DNA of 64,000 nucleotides from Gerris lacustris (GCA_951217055.1 OX578286.1:39413437-39477436), one strand, 5' to 3'; shown: positions 36,072 to 47,489, counted from the first letter of the stretch. Numbers and translations: made by a program. Notes: generated by a model from the sequence alone, not told the origin.

Positions 36072-36335
36072 TTACCGTCGTTCCTATTCGATCTCAACAG
36101 TCTTCCGCCGCTGAGGATCCACAAGTGTCCTCATTGTCCGTACGAAACAAAGCTGAAGAGCAACATGAATAAACATATCTATCAACAGCATAATCCAAAT
36201 GCGTTGGTCTTCAACTGCGGATTCTGTCCTTACAAGACAAAACAAAAAGGAAATCTTAAACAGCATTTGGTCAATGTTCATTCGCAGATAATTAACATGC
36301 AGAAAATTATGCAGCAATCGCCGCAGAAATCTTAA
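36064..36335 (+). CDS. lola: lola-like alternative 3' exon, module 8 (two C2H2 fingers)
   Basis: Terminal exon with two possible in-phase starts, 36064 (after TTTTTTAG) and 36070 (after ATTCAG). From the later start it has 87 full codons. A leader of about 18 residues (rich in L, P and S) takes the place of a C2HC finger. Finger A is C19/C22/H35/H40, the linker is NPNALVFN and finger B is C49/C52/H65/H70. The tail is a glutamine/methionine-rich 17 residues. It resembles module 12 more than modules 4 and 5. A role in isoform-specific DNA binding is inferred from the array. Confidence 0.88.
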
Positions 36336-36610
36336 AATTAAAAGTTCCTCTTTAAAAATATTTTATACTGCTTTTACTAAGTGTACTGATTTGTTTAATC
36401 ATTATTAAGTGGCTAATAGTAAAGACACTTAAGCCAAACTTCAAAATGTGGTGTAAGAGAACACCACTATCAAATTAAGACTATAAAAATATGTTGTTTT
36501 TTTTATTTTGTGTGATATTATCAAATTTATTTACAAGGTATAATATGGTTTGTTGTTAATTTTAGTAAAACAGTTACTATTAAATTGCTGATGTATATGG
36601 AATTACAAAT

Positions 36611-37306
36611 AATAGTTATTTATGCACCTAGGGAATAATGTATGACATTATTTCCCGCGTGACTGAGTTGATTCCTGAGGCAAAGCCGAAGGAATCAAGG
36701 TAACTAAATCCCGAGGCGAAGCCGAGGGTATTAGGCATCTTAATTCCCGAGGCGAAGCCGAGGGTTTAATGTCAATTAGCTCACAAATTATTATTACAAG
36801 GGAAATAATTTGTAATTATTACAAGGGAATAATAATGCATTATTCTCGAGGTACATACAACATTTTATCTCCATAAAAAGGGCTATATAAGATTTAATCA
36901 ATAAAGAAAACATTTGTATTTCTTTATTAAACGAATTAAATTCAAAAATAAAACAATATAAATTATTTAAATAAAATAATAATCACTTTTAAAGTAATAT
37001 AAAAAAAAACAAGTTCAACGGAAGCTAAACAAAAGTAAACAAAGCCTCGTAGAATGACTCGCAATACAGCTGGGAGTTTTAAAGCAGTGTTGCCAACCTG
37101 ATTTCAATCAATTCACCATATTTGCTATTCATTCTCTACTATTTACAAAATAATTAGGTTGGCGAACGTGGATTATATCCCCGTTTTTACATTATTTCCC
37201 TGTTTTCACATTATTTCCCCGTTTTTAAGAACGGGGATGAAAAGACCAACATTATAACCTATAAACTAGCCCTGAAAAGTTACTTTTCGTCCCTATTGGA
37301 GATAAA
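36611..37306. mobile_element. family B element, copy 2
   Basis: Starts AATAGTTATTTATGCACCTA and ends CCCTATTGGAGATAAA, with three GC-rich CGAGGCGAAGCCGAGGG blocks. It follows the module 8 stop by about 275 bases. Confidence 0.75.
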
Positions 37307-38739
37307 TTAATATAATTGGGATTTTTAAAAACTACTTGGAATGTCTCAAATTAAGGTAAACAAATTAAGGTATAAGAACAAGCTTGAAACCAAATTCAAT
37401 TGAGATCCCATAATAGAGATTCCATAGTATAAACTAGACAATCATGATAGTTGACGGTTCAAAAGAAGGATACACTACGTTAGAGTAAACCAGACTATGA
37501 ACAAATATTACTACAAATTTGTCTAACATTATATTATAAGAGCACTCCAGACAAGGATTAAAGTGGACTGTATAAAAGATAATGACACTGCATAATAATA
37601 AACTGCTGGGAACGAAATGCAATAGAGATTTCATAAGAGTAAACCAGACAATCATTATAGTTGACAGTTAAAACGAGAGATACTTTACATTAGAGTAAAC
37701 CAGACTAGGAACAAAGATGACTTTACAAGTTTGTGTGATATTATAAAAGAGTAAACCATACAAGGATTAAAGTGGACTGTATAAAAGATACTGATACTGC
37801 ATAATACATTAAACAAGACAAATAACAATATTGCCGACAGAACAAAATTAATGGAGAATTTTAACAAAGTATTTTCTTATAGTTTATTCTAATTGTAGGT
37901 TAATTAAAAGAATATTGAAACCTAATATCATTGTATTGTTAATAGTTTAACCTTAATGTAAATCAGAATGGTTAAGATCCCAAAGTAATTCAAAAGTTAG
38001 TGGGCCCTAAGCTCAGGTGTAATACAAATTTTGTAGATCATAATTTAAATTAGATACCAAATATACTAATACTGATCTTATGAATGTAAACTTATCTTCG
38101 AATGTTAAAATTAAATAATACTTATAGTGACTTTAATGTAAATATAACAATTATATATAATTTAATTTGAATTAGAATGTAAATCAGCATATAAAGTTGA
38201 GATGCAGATTCTAATGTAAATCAGACTGATAATGGATCCTAACCTCTTTAGTTAAATTAAGTAATGTTTAATGTAAATAGTGAAATCATTGTTAAAATGT
38301 CTCATTTGTAGACATACTTTGTACTGATAATTTACTTTTTAATTTTCCATTTTGCTATTATATTGTGTAATTATTAAATTAATATTATGTATTAGTTTAA
38401 ACGAAAATTTATAATTTGTATAAAATCGCTTAGTCGTGATAATTAAACGATTTTTGTTTTTGTTTTTTGTACTTATTTATTTTTATTGATGATATCTATT
38501 AGTGATAGGATTTTGTTAAAAGAGTTGGTAATAATATGCGCTAAATCATCGCCACTTTTAAACTATAAAGGTAATATTGAACAAATTATATTATAGAAAT
38601 TAAATGTGATGATAAATTAATTTAATATTTTGTCATATTTATTTATTATAATTTTCATATTAATGCTACGTTATCATTTGACATGTACATTATTTATAAT
38701 GATCGTGAAAGGTTCACCAGTTAGAACTTTTATTTTTAG
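37307..38739. other. no gene; duplicated segment
   Basis: 37430-37620 and 37640-37815 are diverged tandem copies ('agagtaaaccagac', 'aaagtggactgtataaaaga'). The remainder is AT-rich. Confidence 0.45.
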
Positions 38740-40765
38740 AAATTGTCAAAACTCGCGTTATTGTGAGATAATTCCACACGATGCGTGTTTCTTACAAAGA
38801 TCGTCGTAAACTGACGCGTTGTTGTGAGATGATTCCACAAGATGCGTGTTTCTTACAATGATCGTCGTAAACTGACGCGTTGTTGTGAGATGATTCCACA
38901 AGATGCGTGTTTCTTACAATGATCGTCGTAAACTGAAGCGTTATTGTGAGATTATAACCACAAGATGCGTGTTTCTTACAATGATAGTCGTAAACTGAAG
39001 CGTTGTTGTGAGATAATTCCACTAAATGCGAGTTTCTTACAATGATCGTCGTAAACTGACGCGTTGTTGTGAGATTATAACCACAAGATGCGTGTTTCTT
39101 ACAATGATCGTCGTAAACTGAAGCGTTATTGTGAGATTATAACCACAAGATGCGTGTTTCTTACAATGATAGTCGTAAACTGAAGCGTTGTTGTGAGATC
39201 ATAACCACAAGATGCGTGTTTCTTACAATGATAGTCGTAAACTGAAGCGTTATTGTGAGATTGTAACCACAAGATGCGTGTTTCTTACAATGATCGTCGT
39301 AAACTGAAGCGTTATTGTGTGATTGTAACCACAAGATGCGTGTTTCTTACAATGATCGTCGTAAACTGAAGCGTTATTGTGAGATTATAACCACAAGATG
39401 CGTGTTTCTTACAATGATAGTCGTAAACTGAAGCGTTGTTGTGAGATAATTCCACAAGATGCGTGTTTGTTACGAAGATCTTTGTAAACTAACGCGTTGT
39501 TGTGAGATAATTCCACAAGATGCGTGTTTCTTACAATGATCGTCGTAAACTGAAGCGTTATTGTGAGATTGTAACCACAAGATGCGTGTTTCTTACAATG
39601 ATCGTCGTAAACTGAAGCGTTATTGTGAGATTGTAACCACAAGATGCGTGTTTCTTACAATGATCGTCGTAAACTGAAGCGTTGTTGTGAGATAATTCCA
39701 CAAGATGCGTGTTTCTTACAATGATAGTCGTAAACTGAAGCGTTATTGTGAGATTGTAACCACAAGATGCGTGTTTCTTACAATGATCGTCGTAAACTGA
39801 AGCGTTATTGTGAGATTGTAACCACAAGATGCGTGTTTCTTACAATGATCGTCGTAAACTGAAGCGTTTTTTGTGAGATTATAACCACAAGATGCGTGTT
39901 TCTTACAATGATAGTCGTAAACTGAAGCGTTGTTGTGAGATAATTCCACAAAATGCGTGTTTGTTACGAAGATCTTTGTAAACTAACGCGTTGTTGTGAG
40001 ATAATTCCACAAGATGCGTGTTTCTTACAATGATAGTCGTAAACTGAAGCGTTATTGTGAGATTGTAACCACAAGATGCGTGTTTCTTACAATGATCGTC
40101 GTAAACTGAAGCGTTATTGTGAGATTGTAACCACAAGATGCGTGTTTCTTACAATGATAGTCGTAAACTGAAGCGTTGTTGTGAGATAATTCCACAAGAT
40201 GCGTGTTTGTTACGAAGATCTTTGTAAACTAACGCGTTGTAGTGAGATAATTCCACAAGATGCGTGTTTTTACAATGATAGTCGTAAACTGAAGCGTTGT
40301 TGTGAGATAATTCCACAAGATGCGTGTTTCTTACAATGATCGTCGTAAACTGAAGCGTTATTGTGAGATTGTAACCACAAGATGCGTGTTTCTTACAATG
40401 ATCGTCGTAAACTGAAGCGTTATTGTGAGATTGTAACCACAAGATGCGTGTTTCTTACAATGATCGTCGTAAACTGAAGCGTTATTGTGAGATTATAACC
40501 ACAAGATGCGTGTTTCTTACAATGATAGTCGTAAACTGAAGCGTTGTTGTGAGATAATTCCACAAGATGCGTGTTTCTTACAATGATCGTCGTAAACTGA
40601 AGCGTTATTGTGAGATTGTAACCACAAGATGCGTGTTTCTTACAATGATCGTCGTAAACTGAAGCGTTATTGTGAGATTGTAACCACAAGATGCGTGTTT
40701 CTTACGAAGATCGCCGTTAACTGGCGCGTTATTGTGAGATTATTCCACAAGATGTGTGTGCGTTA
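38740..40765. repeat. satellite-like array, 61/62-bp units, about 33 copies
   Basis: The core GATGCGTGTTTCTTACAATG recurs every 61 or 62 bases. Variants differ in 'gataattccacaa' versus 'gattgtaaccacaa' and 'gatcgtcg' versus 'gatagtcg'. A rarer variant with 'gttacgaagatctttg' recurs about every 250-500 bp, showing multi-unit duplication. The overlapping minus-strand frames are repeat artefacts. Confidence 0.95.
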
Positions 40766-41314
40766 CGAAGAAATTGGTCGTTAGATTTTTAATCTTATAA
40801 ATATAATTGCGCAAATCTTAATGTTTTGCAATAATTAATTGTGGTTCGTGATTTGTTGCTTGAACGTGAATTACTCGGCAGGTTTTGTTCTTATGCAAAA
40901 AGATCGAATAGGATTTGAACTAAGAACTATTATTTTTCAAACATTACGGAGGACCTTGTTATCTTGTGTTGACTATGATAGATTAACAAAAGGTTGATAA
41001 CGATCAGTCCCAAAATTGCTTGAACCATTTCGGGTTGTTTTCCATGGATTTTAATTTGATTGAGTTGTCATATGAAAGAATTTTAGCAAATTGTAGGTAG
41101 CTGTGCGCAATGTAATTTGGAGGGAACATTTTAATAATGTTACCCAATAGTTTGATCTTATACGTATGACATAGCACAAATGATTTATGATGTACCTCTT
41201 GTTTTAGTGTGGATAAGTTTGGTGTGTTTCAGATAAGTAATGCATCTGCTATAATAGATGAGTTAGTTATCATTCTATGACAGCTATGTGCTCCATGATT
41301 GTTTTAGAAATATT
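40766..41314. other. no gene; intron before module 9
   Basis: AT-rich, nothing recognised. Confidence 0.4.
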
Positions 41315-41572
41315 CCATGAGTTGTGGTGTAGGATCTTCCATGAGTTGCTGTGTAGGATCTTCCGTGAGTTGTTGTGTAGGATCTTCCATGAGTTGTTGT
41401 GTAGGATCTTCCATGAGTTGTTGTGTAGGATGTTCCATGAGTTGTTGTGTAGGATGTTCCATGAGTTGCTGCGTAGGATGTTCCATGAGTTGTTGTGTAG
41501 GATGTTCCATGAGTTGTGTGTAGGATGTTCCATGAGTTGTTGTGTAGGATGTTCCACGAGTTGTTGTTTGAT
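41315..41572. repeat. minisatellite, 24 bp unit, about 11 copies
   Basis: CCATGAGTTGTTGTGTAGGA units, 24 bases long, so frames on both strands stay open and mimic cysteine-rich proteins. It lies about 120 bases before the module 9 acceptor. Confidence 0.95.
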
Positions 41573-41694
41573 CATTAAAAGGTAATGAGAAGCTAAAGAA
41601 GGAATTCATTTTTATGATAAAGGCTTAATTTGTTTTGGTCTTTATCATTGGTTTTCATTATCATCTAATCAATATGTAATTTCTTATTTTCCAG

Positions 41695-41960
41695 ATTTTC
41701 CATTGGTCTGTCCATGTGGCAAATCCTACAAGAAGAAAGCCACTTTGTTCCGTCATTTACGTCAAGAATGCGGCAAAGAGGCCAGCGTCAAATGCTCAAT
41801 GTGCGACTTCAGATGCAAACAGCCGAATAATTTGAAACAGCACATGAATATAAAGCACAATCCAAACGCTCGAGTGTTCAATTGCGGACGTTGTAATTAT
41901 TCGAGCAAACAAATGAGCAATTTAAAACGCCATATTGTTTTTAAACATAACGGTCTTTAG
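41695..41960 (+). CDS. lola: lola-like alternative 3' exon, module 9 (C2HC variant + two C2H2 fingers)
   Basis: Terminal exon of 87 full codons after acceptor TTATTTTCCAG and a two-base split codon. The first finger has C5-P-C7 instead of CxxC, then H20 and C25 at the usual distance, followed by GKEA. C2H2 fingers follow at C33/C36/H49/H54 and C63/C66/H79/H84, joined by NPNARVFN. The stop comes three residues after the last histidine. Total length and all other spacings match module 6, so the exon looks intact. The one-residue gap between the first two cysteines is the only oddity. Expected to be the DNA-binding end of one Lola isoform. Confidence 0.9.
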
Positions 41961-42092
41961 TTACTTAGATTAAAAGGAGATTTTAGTTTTTGGTGGGAAA
42001 TTATAAAGCGATGTTTTGAATTGTTATTTATTTATTTATTTTTGTTGCGGATATGTATTTAGGGTTTTTGTTGTTGTACTGTTATTGTTTAA

Positions 42093-42098
42093 AATAAA
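42093..42098 (+). promoter_or_regulatory. candidate poly(A) signal for module 9
   Basis: AATAAA about 130 bases after the stop of module 9, followed by a TG-rich stretch (TATTGTATGTTTAATG). Position and downstream context fit a 3' processing site. Confidence 0.45.
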
Positions 42099-42586
42099 AA
42101 TATATTGTATGTTTAATGCTATTAATCAGTTCCGAATTATTTGTTTAATTACTTAGTTTAGAAAAGAAATAATGTAGCTCAAAGAAGAAACTCTTCAAGG
42201 CCAAGTTAGGATGCTAAAACACTTGAGTGATACGTTACCAATTCAGGAACTGATCATAGGGCGAAAAGTGGGGCCATTTAGGACCACCAGACAACTGCAA
42301 GCGGCACGCGTTAGCAACCTTTATCTTTCCACAATTCCAAAGATATGGCACAAGGGTAGACTCTTACGCTAAAAAGTTGAATGGAGCGTTTCATATTTAT
42401 ATAATTATGCTACCAGCCAAAATCCAAAATCAGTCAAAACTAAAATTTCCTAGTCAGAACAAGATTGGCAAAGACTAGATAGGACTAGAATTTGGTACGT
42501 AGGCTTCCGCGGGTAGATTCGTCATAAACAGCTTGGTTCCGCTTGGAAATCCGCGTCACGAAGGGGTAAAGCTAAGTACAGTTTAC

Positions 42587-43263
42587 TCTGACGTGACGTG
42601 TTCCCACGTCACGTCAGATAACATGGGACCACGTCAGACATGAGGCGGTGATCACATTGTTCTGACGTCAGACACATGAAAGAACACACTTCGCACTTGT
42701 TGCTTCTCCCTTCAGTTGGTTTGGAGCCTTCTACCATGAATGTTCTCCATGTTTTTGACATGCAGGATGAAGAAGAAGAAGAAATGGCTGCTCTGTGTAC
42801 TGCTGCCATTTCTTCTTCTAGAGAATGGATACATCCAATCAATGCAGAGCGAGAAGAATTCGAGGAGTTTTATAATTTAATGCCACAGCTTATAGAAGGA
42901 GCCTCCTTTCGTGAATTTAGATTTCTATATTCCCGGTGTGTAGGGTCGTATAACACCGGATTCGCCCGAACATATTCAATTAACATGTCTTCTTCCATCT
43001 TCAAAAAAAAATCACTAAAAAACGGTATGTAAAAAATGTACAGAGAGTAGTAAAATATAGCACCTGACTCTTCTGATGCCTTCCCACGACTGAAGAAATA
43101 TCTGGAAGTTTAGATATCCCTCCCACGCGTCATAACGCATGTGGCGTCAGATAGCATCATATCTCGCGTCACGTCAGAACAATGTGAACATAGACTCACA
43201 AAACCCTGTGTTACTTTTTTATATCACACGCATTATGACGTGGGCCCATGTAACGTCAGAATA
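42587..43263 (+). mobile_element. decayed PIF/Harbinger-like element
   Basis: Ends TCTGACGT... and inverse ...ACGTCAGA, with more inverted similarity inside (CCCACGTCA / TGACGTGGG). About 677 bp. It contains a frame at 42739-43032 whose WIHPINAEREEFEEFYNL part resembles the N-terminal region of Harbinger (HARBI1-type) transposases. The catalytic domain is absent, so the element is an internally deleted relic. Confidence 0.6.
42739..43032 (+). pseudogene. N-terminal fragment of a Harbinger-type transposase
   Basis: Reads through an acidic run (DEEEEE), then WIHPIN, a motif typical of the start of HARBI1-like nucleases, then EEFYNLMPQL. It then leaves the family pattern after about 75 residues and stops. 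No DDE residues are present. The name rests on this short stretch only. Confidence 0.5.
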
Positions 43264-43279
43264 CCCACCTTAAAAGTCC

Positions 43280-43313
43280 GATGTTTCGCTTCCACTACTG
43301 GAAGCATCTTCAG
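43280..43313 (-). ncRNA. minimal hammerhead ribozyme-like motif 5
   Basis: Minus strand: CTGAAGA, perfect stem GCTTCC/GGAAGC with loop AGTAGT, then GAAACATC and GGAC. Cleavage triplet AUC instead of GUC. Confidence 0.5.
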
Positions 43314-43340
43314 GGGTGTGTACATGTAGGTCTACTTTCC

Positions 43341-45005
43341 TGGCTACTTATATCTTTCAACGAACTTAACATATAAGTCTTAATGACCTTACCTATGTAC
43401 ATGTAAGTCTTAAATTTTAATTCTTTGAATTTTACGTAACTGCATGTTGTGGTAATCATTGTACTTAAAATGTAAGGTAATGGTTATGTATGAAATGTTA
43501 GTAGATACATATAACTAAAATTTTGAAGGTGTTTTATCTTTATGGAGGTTATTTTTTTTTATCGAATTATTAATTTGATGGCATGAACAGTTTCTATTTT
43601 GGAGAAAGATGTTATTAACTTTTCATCGTAAGTCCATTAACCATTGTCATTGTCTGATTGTATATTACCTTTAACGTTTTAACCTGTTTCTTACTGACCA
43701 CTTTTAAATAGTTTATCCATTTTCATTTGTTTAATATTATTATACTATTAACGCTTTAATTAGTTTATCCAGGGTATCATTAACATCCACTTAAGAGTTT
43801 TTCATTCACTAAAATTAGCACACGTTACGTATAGTACGATGGCAGTAACATTGGAAGTGGTTTAACTAAATTTCATTAATACCTTTCACAATATTGTTCC
43901 ACGATGCAAATGATAAATAGTAGTATAGTAGTAAAGTTGGAAAGAGTTTAACTAGATGTCATTAACATCTTACAAATCTTTGATCCACTATCATTAGCAA
44001 ATGGTAAATGGCATTGTAGCAGTCACGCTGTATTAATTTCAATGCTATTTTGTTTAGCTATTAACGTTCAAACTAGTTTAACTGGATGTTATTAACCTCT
44101 TACAAATTTTAAAAATATCAAATCAAAATGTCATTGGCACATCTTATCACAACTGTTATCGCTAGTTCGCCACTACTGTTGTCTCTCAGTTTAAGTAGGA
44201 AGAACTCTTATTGTTGCTCATGCACTAATTGGACACTTAAATTAGAGAGTACAGTGTCAATTACTAGAGGAGTATTAATCACTAGGTGAATTACAATCTC
44301 TAGGTGAATATCACTCACTAGGCTAGTAACAGTCACTAGGTGAATAACAATCACTTTTGTTTTGATAAGTATTTAACACCAGTAACAGGTTCACACAGTA
44401 AGTATCATGTGTCAATAGTGATGACTTAGCGCATGCTCAGTGTTCTATTTCTTTGAGTGAAGTCCCATAGGTCAGATGTTGCTAACGGACTCAAATGAGT
44501 ATGTTGATCTTCCTCATTTCCTTCGAAGTGACATCTTATTGTAGTTGTTTTCTTTTCTACGTCAAATTAACGATTTGCTTAATGTATCTGGTCATCATTA
44601 GCATCTTGGTTGGAATCCTAATTCCAGAGTAAGAAAATATCAAAAAAAAGTTGGATAAAAAAGTATTATTAATATAAGTAATTATTATCTTTTCAGTTAT
44701 ATGCTAAACATTCACTGCATTGATGATTGTTGAATTATAAAGGATTTATGTTTAATGTACCAACAATTAATCTGTGTTGAATGTTGAAGTGTTGATTGAC
44801 AATTATTGATATCATCAGTTCAATCAATGCTCCACTGAAATTCATCTTTTTCAACTGAAATTTCAATCATTCTTTTTTCGTCTACTTAATGACAAGCAAA
44901 TCTTCTGTCCACTTGAGGCGTATTTTCTTCTAATTTTTACAAATCATTTAAGATGACATTTTTAATTCTTTTTTAATTGAAGCTTTGACGATTTTCTGTT
45001 CACAG
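43341..45005. other. no gene; intron before module 10
   Basis: AT-rich. Loose repeats of 'agtttaactagatgtcattaac' (43860-44110) and of 'cactaggtgaat' (44280-44350). Confidence 0.4.
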
Positions 45006-45132
45006 ATAATGGGCCTTACGTATGTGAACATTGTGGAAGGAGTTATCCACAAGCTGTATCGTTACAAAGACATCGTCGCCGGACTTGTTCATACGGGACA
45101 CCTACATTCCAATGTTCTTTCTGCTCTTACAA
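45006..45132 (+). CDS. lola: lola-like module 10, first of two exons (C2HC finger and start of C2H2)
   Basis: Exon between acceptor CTGTTCACAG and donor AA|GTAAGT. After a two-base split codon it encodes a C2HC finger (C6/C9/H22/C27), a nine-residue junction lacking the usual GK, and the first cysteine pair of finger 2 (C36/C39). It ends two bases into the third codon after C39. The next exon starts at 46248. The 1115-bp intron is mostly filled by a Penelope-like fragment with a 90-bp minisatellite. Confidence 0.85.
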
Positions 45133-45404
45133 GTAAGTTTTCAGTTGTGCATTGTTGTGTATATTTACTGAGAAAGAGTTGAAACTAAAGATATCTGGAT
45201 TTCTGATGGACTTTCAAAATTCTATCATTCTTCTACTGGTGATTTCGTTCAGGCATTGTCTAATTCTATATGGACTTGCTTTGGAAAGTGCTAACTCCTT
45301 TCGTAGGCTTCCGTGGTTGATGTTATCATTAAGTTCTAGGTCTTCTCACCAGAAGACCTAGATGCGGTCACCACCGTGACCGTATCATGCTCGATGTGTA
45401 TTCC

Positions 45405-45438
45405 GACGTTTCGTCTCCTATGGTGAAGGCATCTTCAG
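45405..45438 (-). ncRNA. minimal hammerhead ribozyme-like motif 6
   Basis: Minus strand: CTGAAGA, stem GCCTTC/GGAGAC with one mismatch and loop ACCATA, then GAAACGTCGGA. Core intact. Confidence 0.5.
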
Positions 45439-46040
45439 GATTGTACAAATTGTTCTGAGCGAGGGACTACTTGGACCACCACCACTCCTCCTGAACATTC
45501 TCTCTAGTCTACGTTGTCCCTTGCTCAGGATTGTACAAATTGTTCTGAGCGAGGGACTACTTGGATCACCACCACTCCTCCTGAACATTCTCTCTAGTCT
45601 ACGTTGTCCCTTGCTCAGAATTGTACAAATTGTTCTGAGTGAGGGACTGCTTGGACCACCACCACTCCTCCTGAACATTCTCTCTAGTCTACGTTGTCCC
45701 TTGCTCAGAATTGTACAAATTGTTCTGAGCGAGGGACTACTTGGACCACCACCACTCCTCCTGAACATTCTCTCTAGTCCACGTTGTCCTTTGCTCAGAA
45801 CAACATGAGGCACAACTGGAGGCATCTTCAGGATTGTACAAATTGTTCTGAGCGAGGGACTACTTGGACCACCACCACTCCTTCTGAACATTCTCTCTAG
45901 TCTACGTTGTCCCTTGCTCAGAATTGTACAAATTGTTCTGAGCGAGGGACTACTTGGACCACCACCACTCCTCCTGAACATTCTCTCTAGTCCGCGTTGT
46001 CCCTTGCTCAGAACTAGTCCACGTTGTCCCTTGCTCAGAA
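45436..46040. repeat. minisatellite, 90 bp unit, about six copies
   Basis: TTGTACAAATTGTTCTGAGC recurs every 90 bases. A partly deleted unit at 45790-45830 interrupts the array. A 90-bp period keeps all frames open and produces a 225-residue spurious minus-strand frame with 30-residue repeats. Confidence 0.92.
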
Positions 46041-46054
46041 CAACATGTACAACC

Positions 46055-46086
46055 CTGAAGATGCCTCCAGCAGGAGGTAAAACGTC
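46055..46086 (+). ncRNA. degenerate hammerhead-like motif 7
   Basis: Plus strand: CTGAAGA, stem GCCTCC/GGAGGT with a short loop, then TAAAACGTC. GAAA has become AAAA, so it is probably inactive. Confidence 0.35.
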
Positions 46087-46247
46087 AGAATCCACATCAA
46101 AGCGCCACGTTTGATCCGGTCACCACCGGAAGACCTAGAACTTAATGTTATGCTATGTGTTGAATTGAATGTTTTCAAATCAAATACCATAGAAAATAAG
46201 TACCATTGAATTTTCGTCTAATATCCTTTATCTAATTTCTTTTGCAG

Positions 46248-46410
46248 GACCAGGAGGAAAGATTTACTATCTCTTCACGTGAACAATATCCACAATCCGA
46301 ATCCGAAGATGTATGATTGCACTATCTGTTCATATTCGTCCAAACAGAAGAACAATCTAAGAACTCATATGGCTGTTATGCATGGTGCATTCTTACAGAC
46401 ACAATCATGA
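46248..46410 (+). CDS. lola: lola-like module 10, second exon (rest of finger 2 and finger 3)
   Basis: After acceptor TTTTGCAG the frame resumes with AA+G and completes finger 2 (H52/H57). The linker is NPNPKMYD, then finger 3 (C66/C69/H82/H87) and an eight-residue tail before TGA; 95 residues in all with the first exon. A second AG six bases into the exon (GACCAG) could act as an in-frame alternative acceptor that removes two residues inside the finger, but it would alter the 12-residue finger spacing and is less likely. Confidence 0.85.
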
Positions 46411-46977
46411 TAATTCTGTGGCCATTTTTACTTTTAATTTTTTAAATACCATTAAGATAATTAAATTACTAATTCCTTTTTTACTTATCAATTTCTTAAA
46501 ACGTAATTTTTTTTTAAATAGTTGTTTCTCATTTATCAAATACTTAAATCCAATCTGTTATCTTTAAGTGATTGACGGATTCATGAAATGATTATTATTA
46601 GAAGTACAAGCTAATTTCGCTGATGAAAACAGTATGTTCGGAAAAAAGTTCTTTGGTACACTTGGTAACTACGAATATCTTCAATTGTTTAGAAATTTCG
46701 CATCTTCAATTGTTTAGAAATCTCGCATCATCAATTGTTTAGAAATTTCAAGCTTTCAAATGGTAAACGCCAATCATAGACTCAGAAAACCTTTCAATAA
46801 AAAAGGACCTCTCTTTCTAAGAGGTGTTATAAGCAATGATTGCTCAGTTATATATGAAATTCATAAAGGCCGGTTCATATCACCAGTGTACTGAGGTCGA
46901 GGCTTTCAAAAGTGGTCAAAATTGATGGTTTACCATAGAATGTGGGAACACTTATCAGGTTTCTGCTACATCTATGC
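46411..46977. other. probable 3' UTR of module 10
   Basis: AT-rich, with three short repeats of TTCAATTGTTTAGAAAT at 46679-46752. Confidence 0.4.
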
Positions 46978-47489
46978 AACTATCCAGGCAATAGCGAGCA
47001 TAAAATTGCACAAGCTAGAATTTTATATTTGAGTTGACTTTTTGGTGACCCCAAAGAATATAAAGTGGGCAAAGTTCCTTCTTTTTTTTTGCAGATTATC
47101 TAAACAGTAGAATTGATAAAATACGATCATTCTGTGTGAAAACGATGTTTAGCTATTGGACTACACCACTAGAATGATAGTGGTGGTCAGCTAGTCAATG
47201 ATCATAAGTTAATTAGTCAAGCATTACTCCAAATCAAAGTGGTCACCTATCAAGTGACAAATTAACATCTTCTTGATTTTTGGGCTACTAACTACTTTTT
47301 TATTCTAGACTCTAGATCACAAAATATCACATTGTCCTCCAACTGATGACAGCTCTCCACTTTTTTTAGCAGCTAATCGGGTGAGCTATGTCCCGAGGTC
47401 GAACTTTGCCGACCACACAATCTTTGAGATCACCAAAAAATGTTAGCTTGTTAGTAAGTTACTTTTATGCATGATATCTCGTGGACTGT
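46978..47489. mobile_element. long-TIR element, family A copy 3 (old)
   Basis: Diverged ends (ACTATCCAGGCAATAGCG / ATATCTCGTGGACTGT) and interior blocks ('agctagaattttat', 'gagctatgtcccg') match family A. More decayed than copies 1 and 2. Confidence 0.55.

Larger units (their letters stand above)
42500..43340 (-). mobile_element. Penelope-like fragment split by a Harbinger-type insertion
   Basis: 42500-42586 ('gtaggcttccgcgg', 'cgcgtcacgaagggg') and 43264-43340 ('aaaagtccgatgtttcgc') together match the continuous block at 13500-13600. The intervening sequence is the element described next. Confidence 0.55.
45302..46152. mobile_element. Penelope-like segment with inverted ends in the module 10 intron
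   Basis: Begins GTAGGCTTCCGTGG like the copy at 42500. The ends ATTAAGTTCTAGGTCTTC (45329) and its inverse (to 46149) face each other, each next to a hammerhead-like motif (45405 minus, 46055 plus). The interior is the 90-bp minisatellite. Confidence 0.6.

Noticed and set aside
38792..40689. Series of minus-strand frames with HKASCGY repeats
   Set aside because: Products of the 61/62-bp array; they overlap and shift frame with unit length.
39000..40700. CRISPR array
   Set aside because: Regular repeats but no unique spacers; units are near-identical end to end in an animal genome.
41270..41609. Cysteine-rich and asparagine-rich frames on both strands
   Set aside because: Products of the 24-bp tandem repeat; several frames open at once and no splice or family support.
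45418..46095. 225-residue minus-strand open frame with 30-residue repeats
   Set aside because: It is a by-product of the 90-bp minisatellite; the period is a multiple of three and the opposite strand is open as well.
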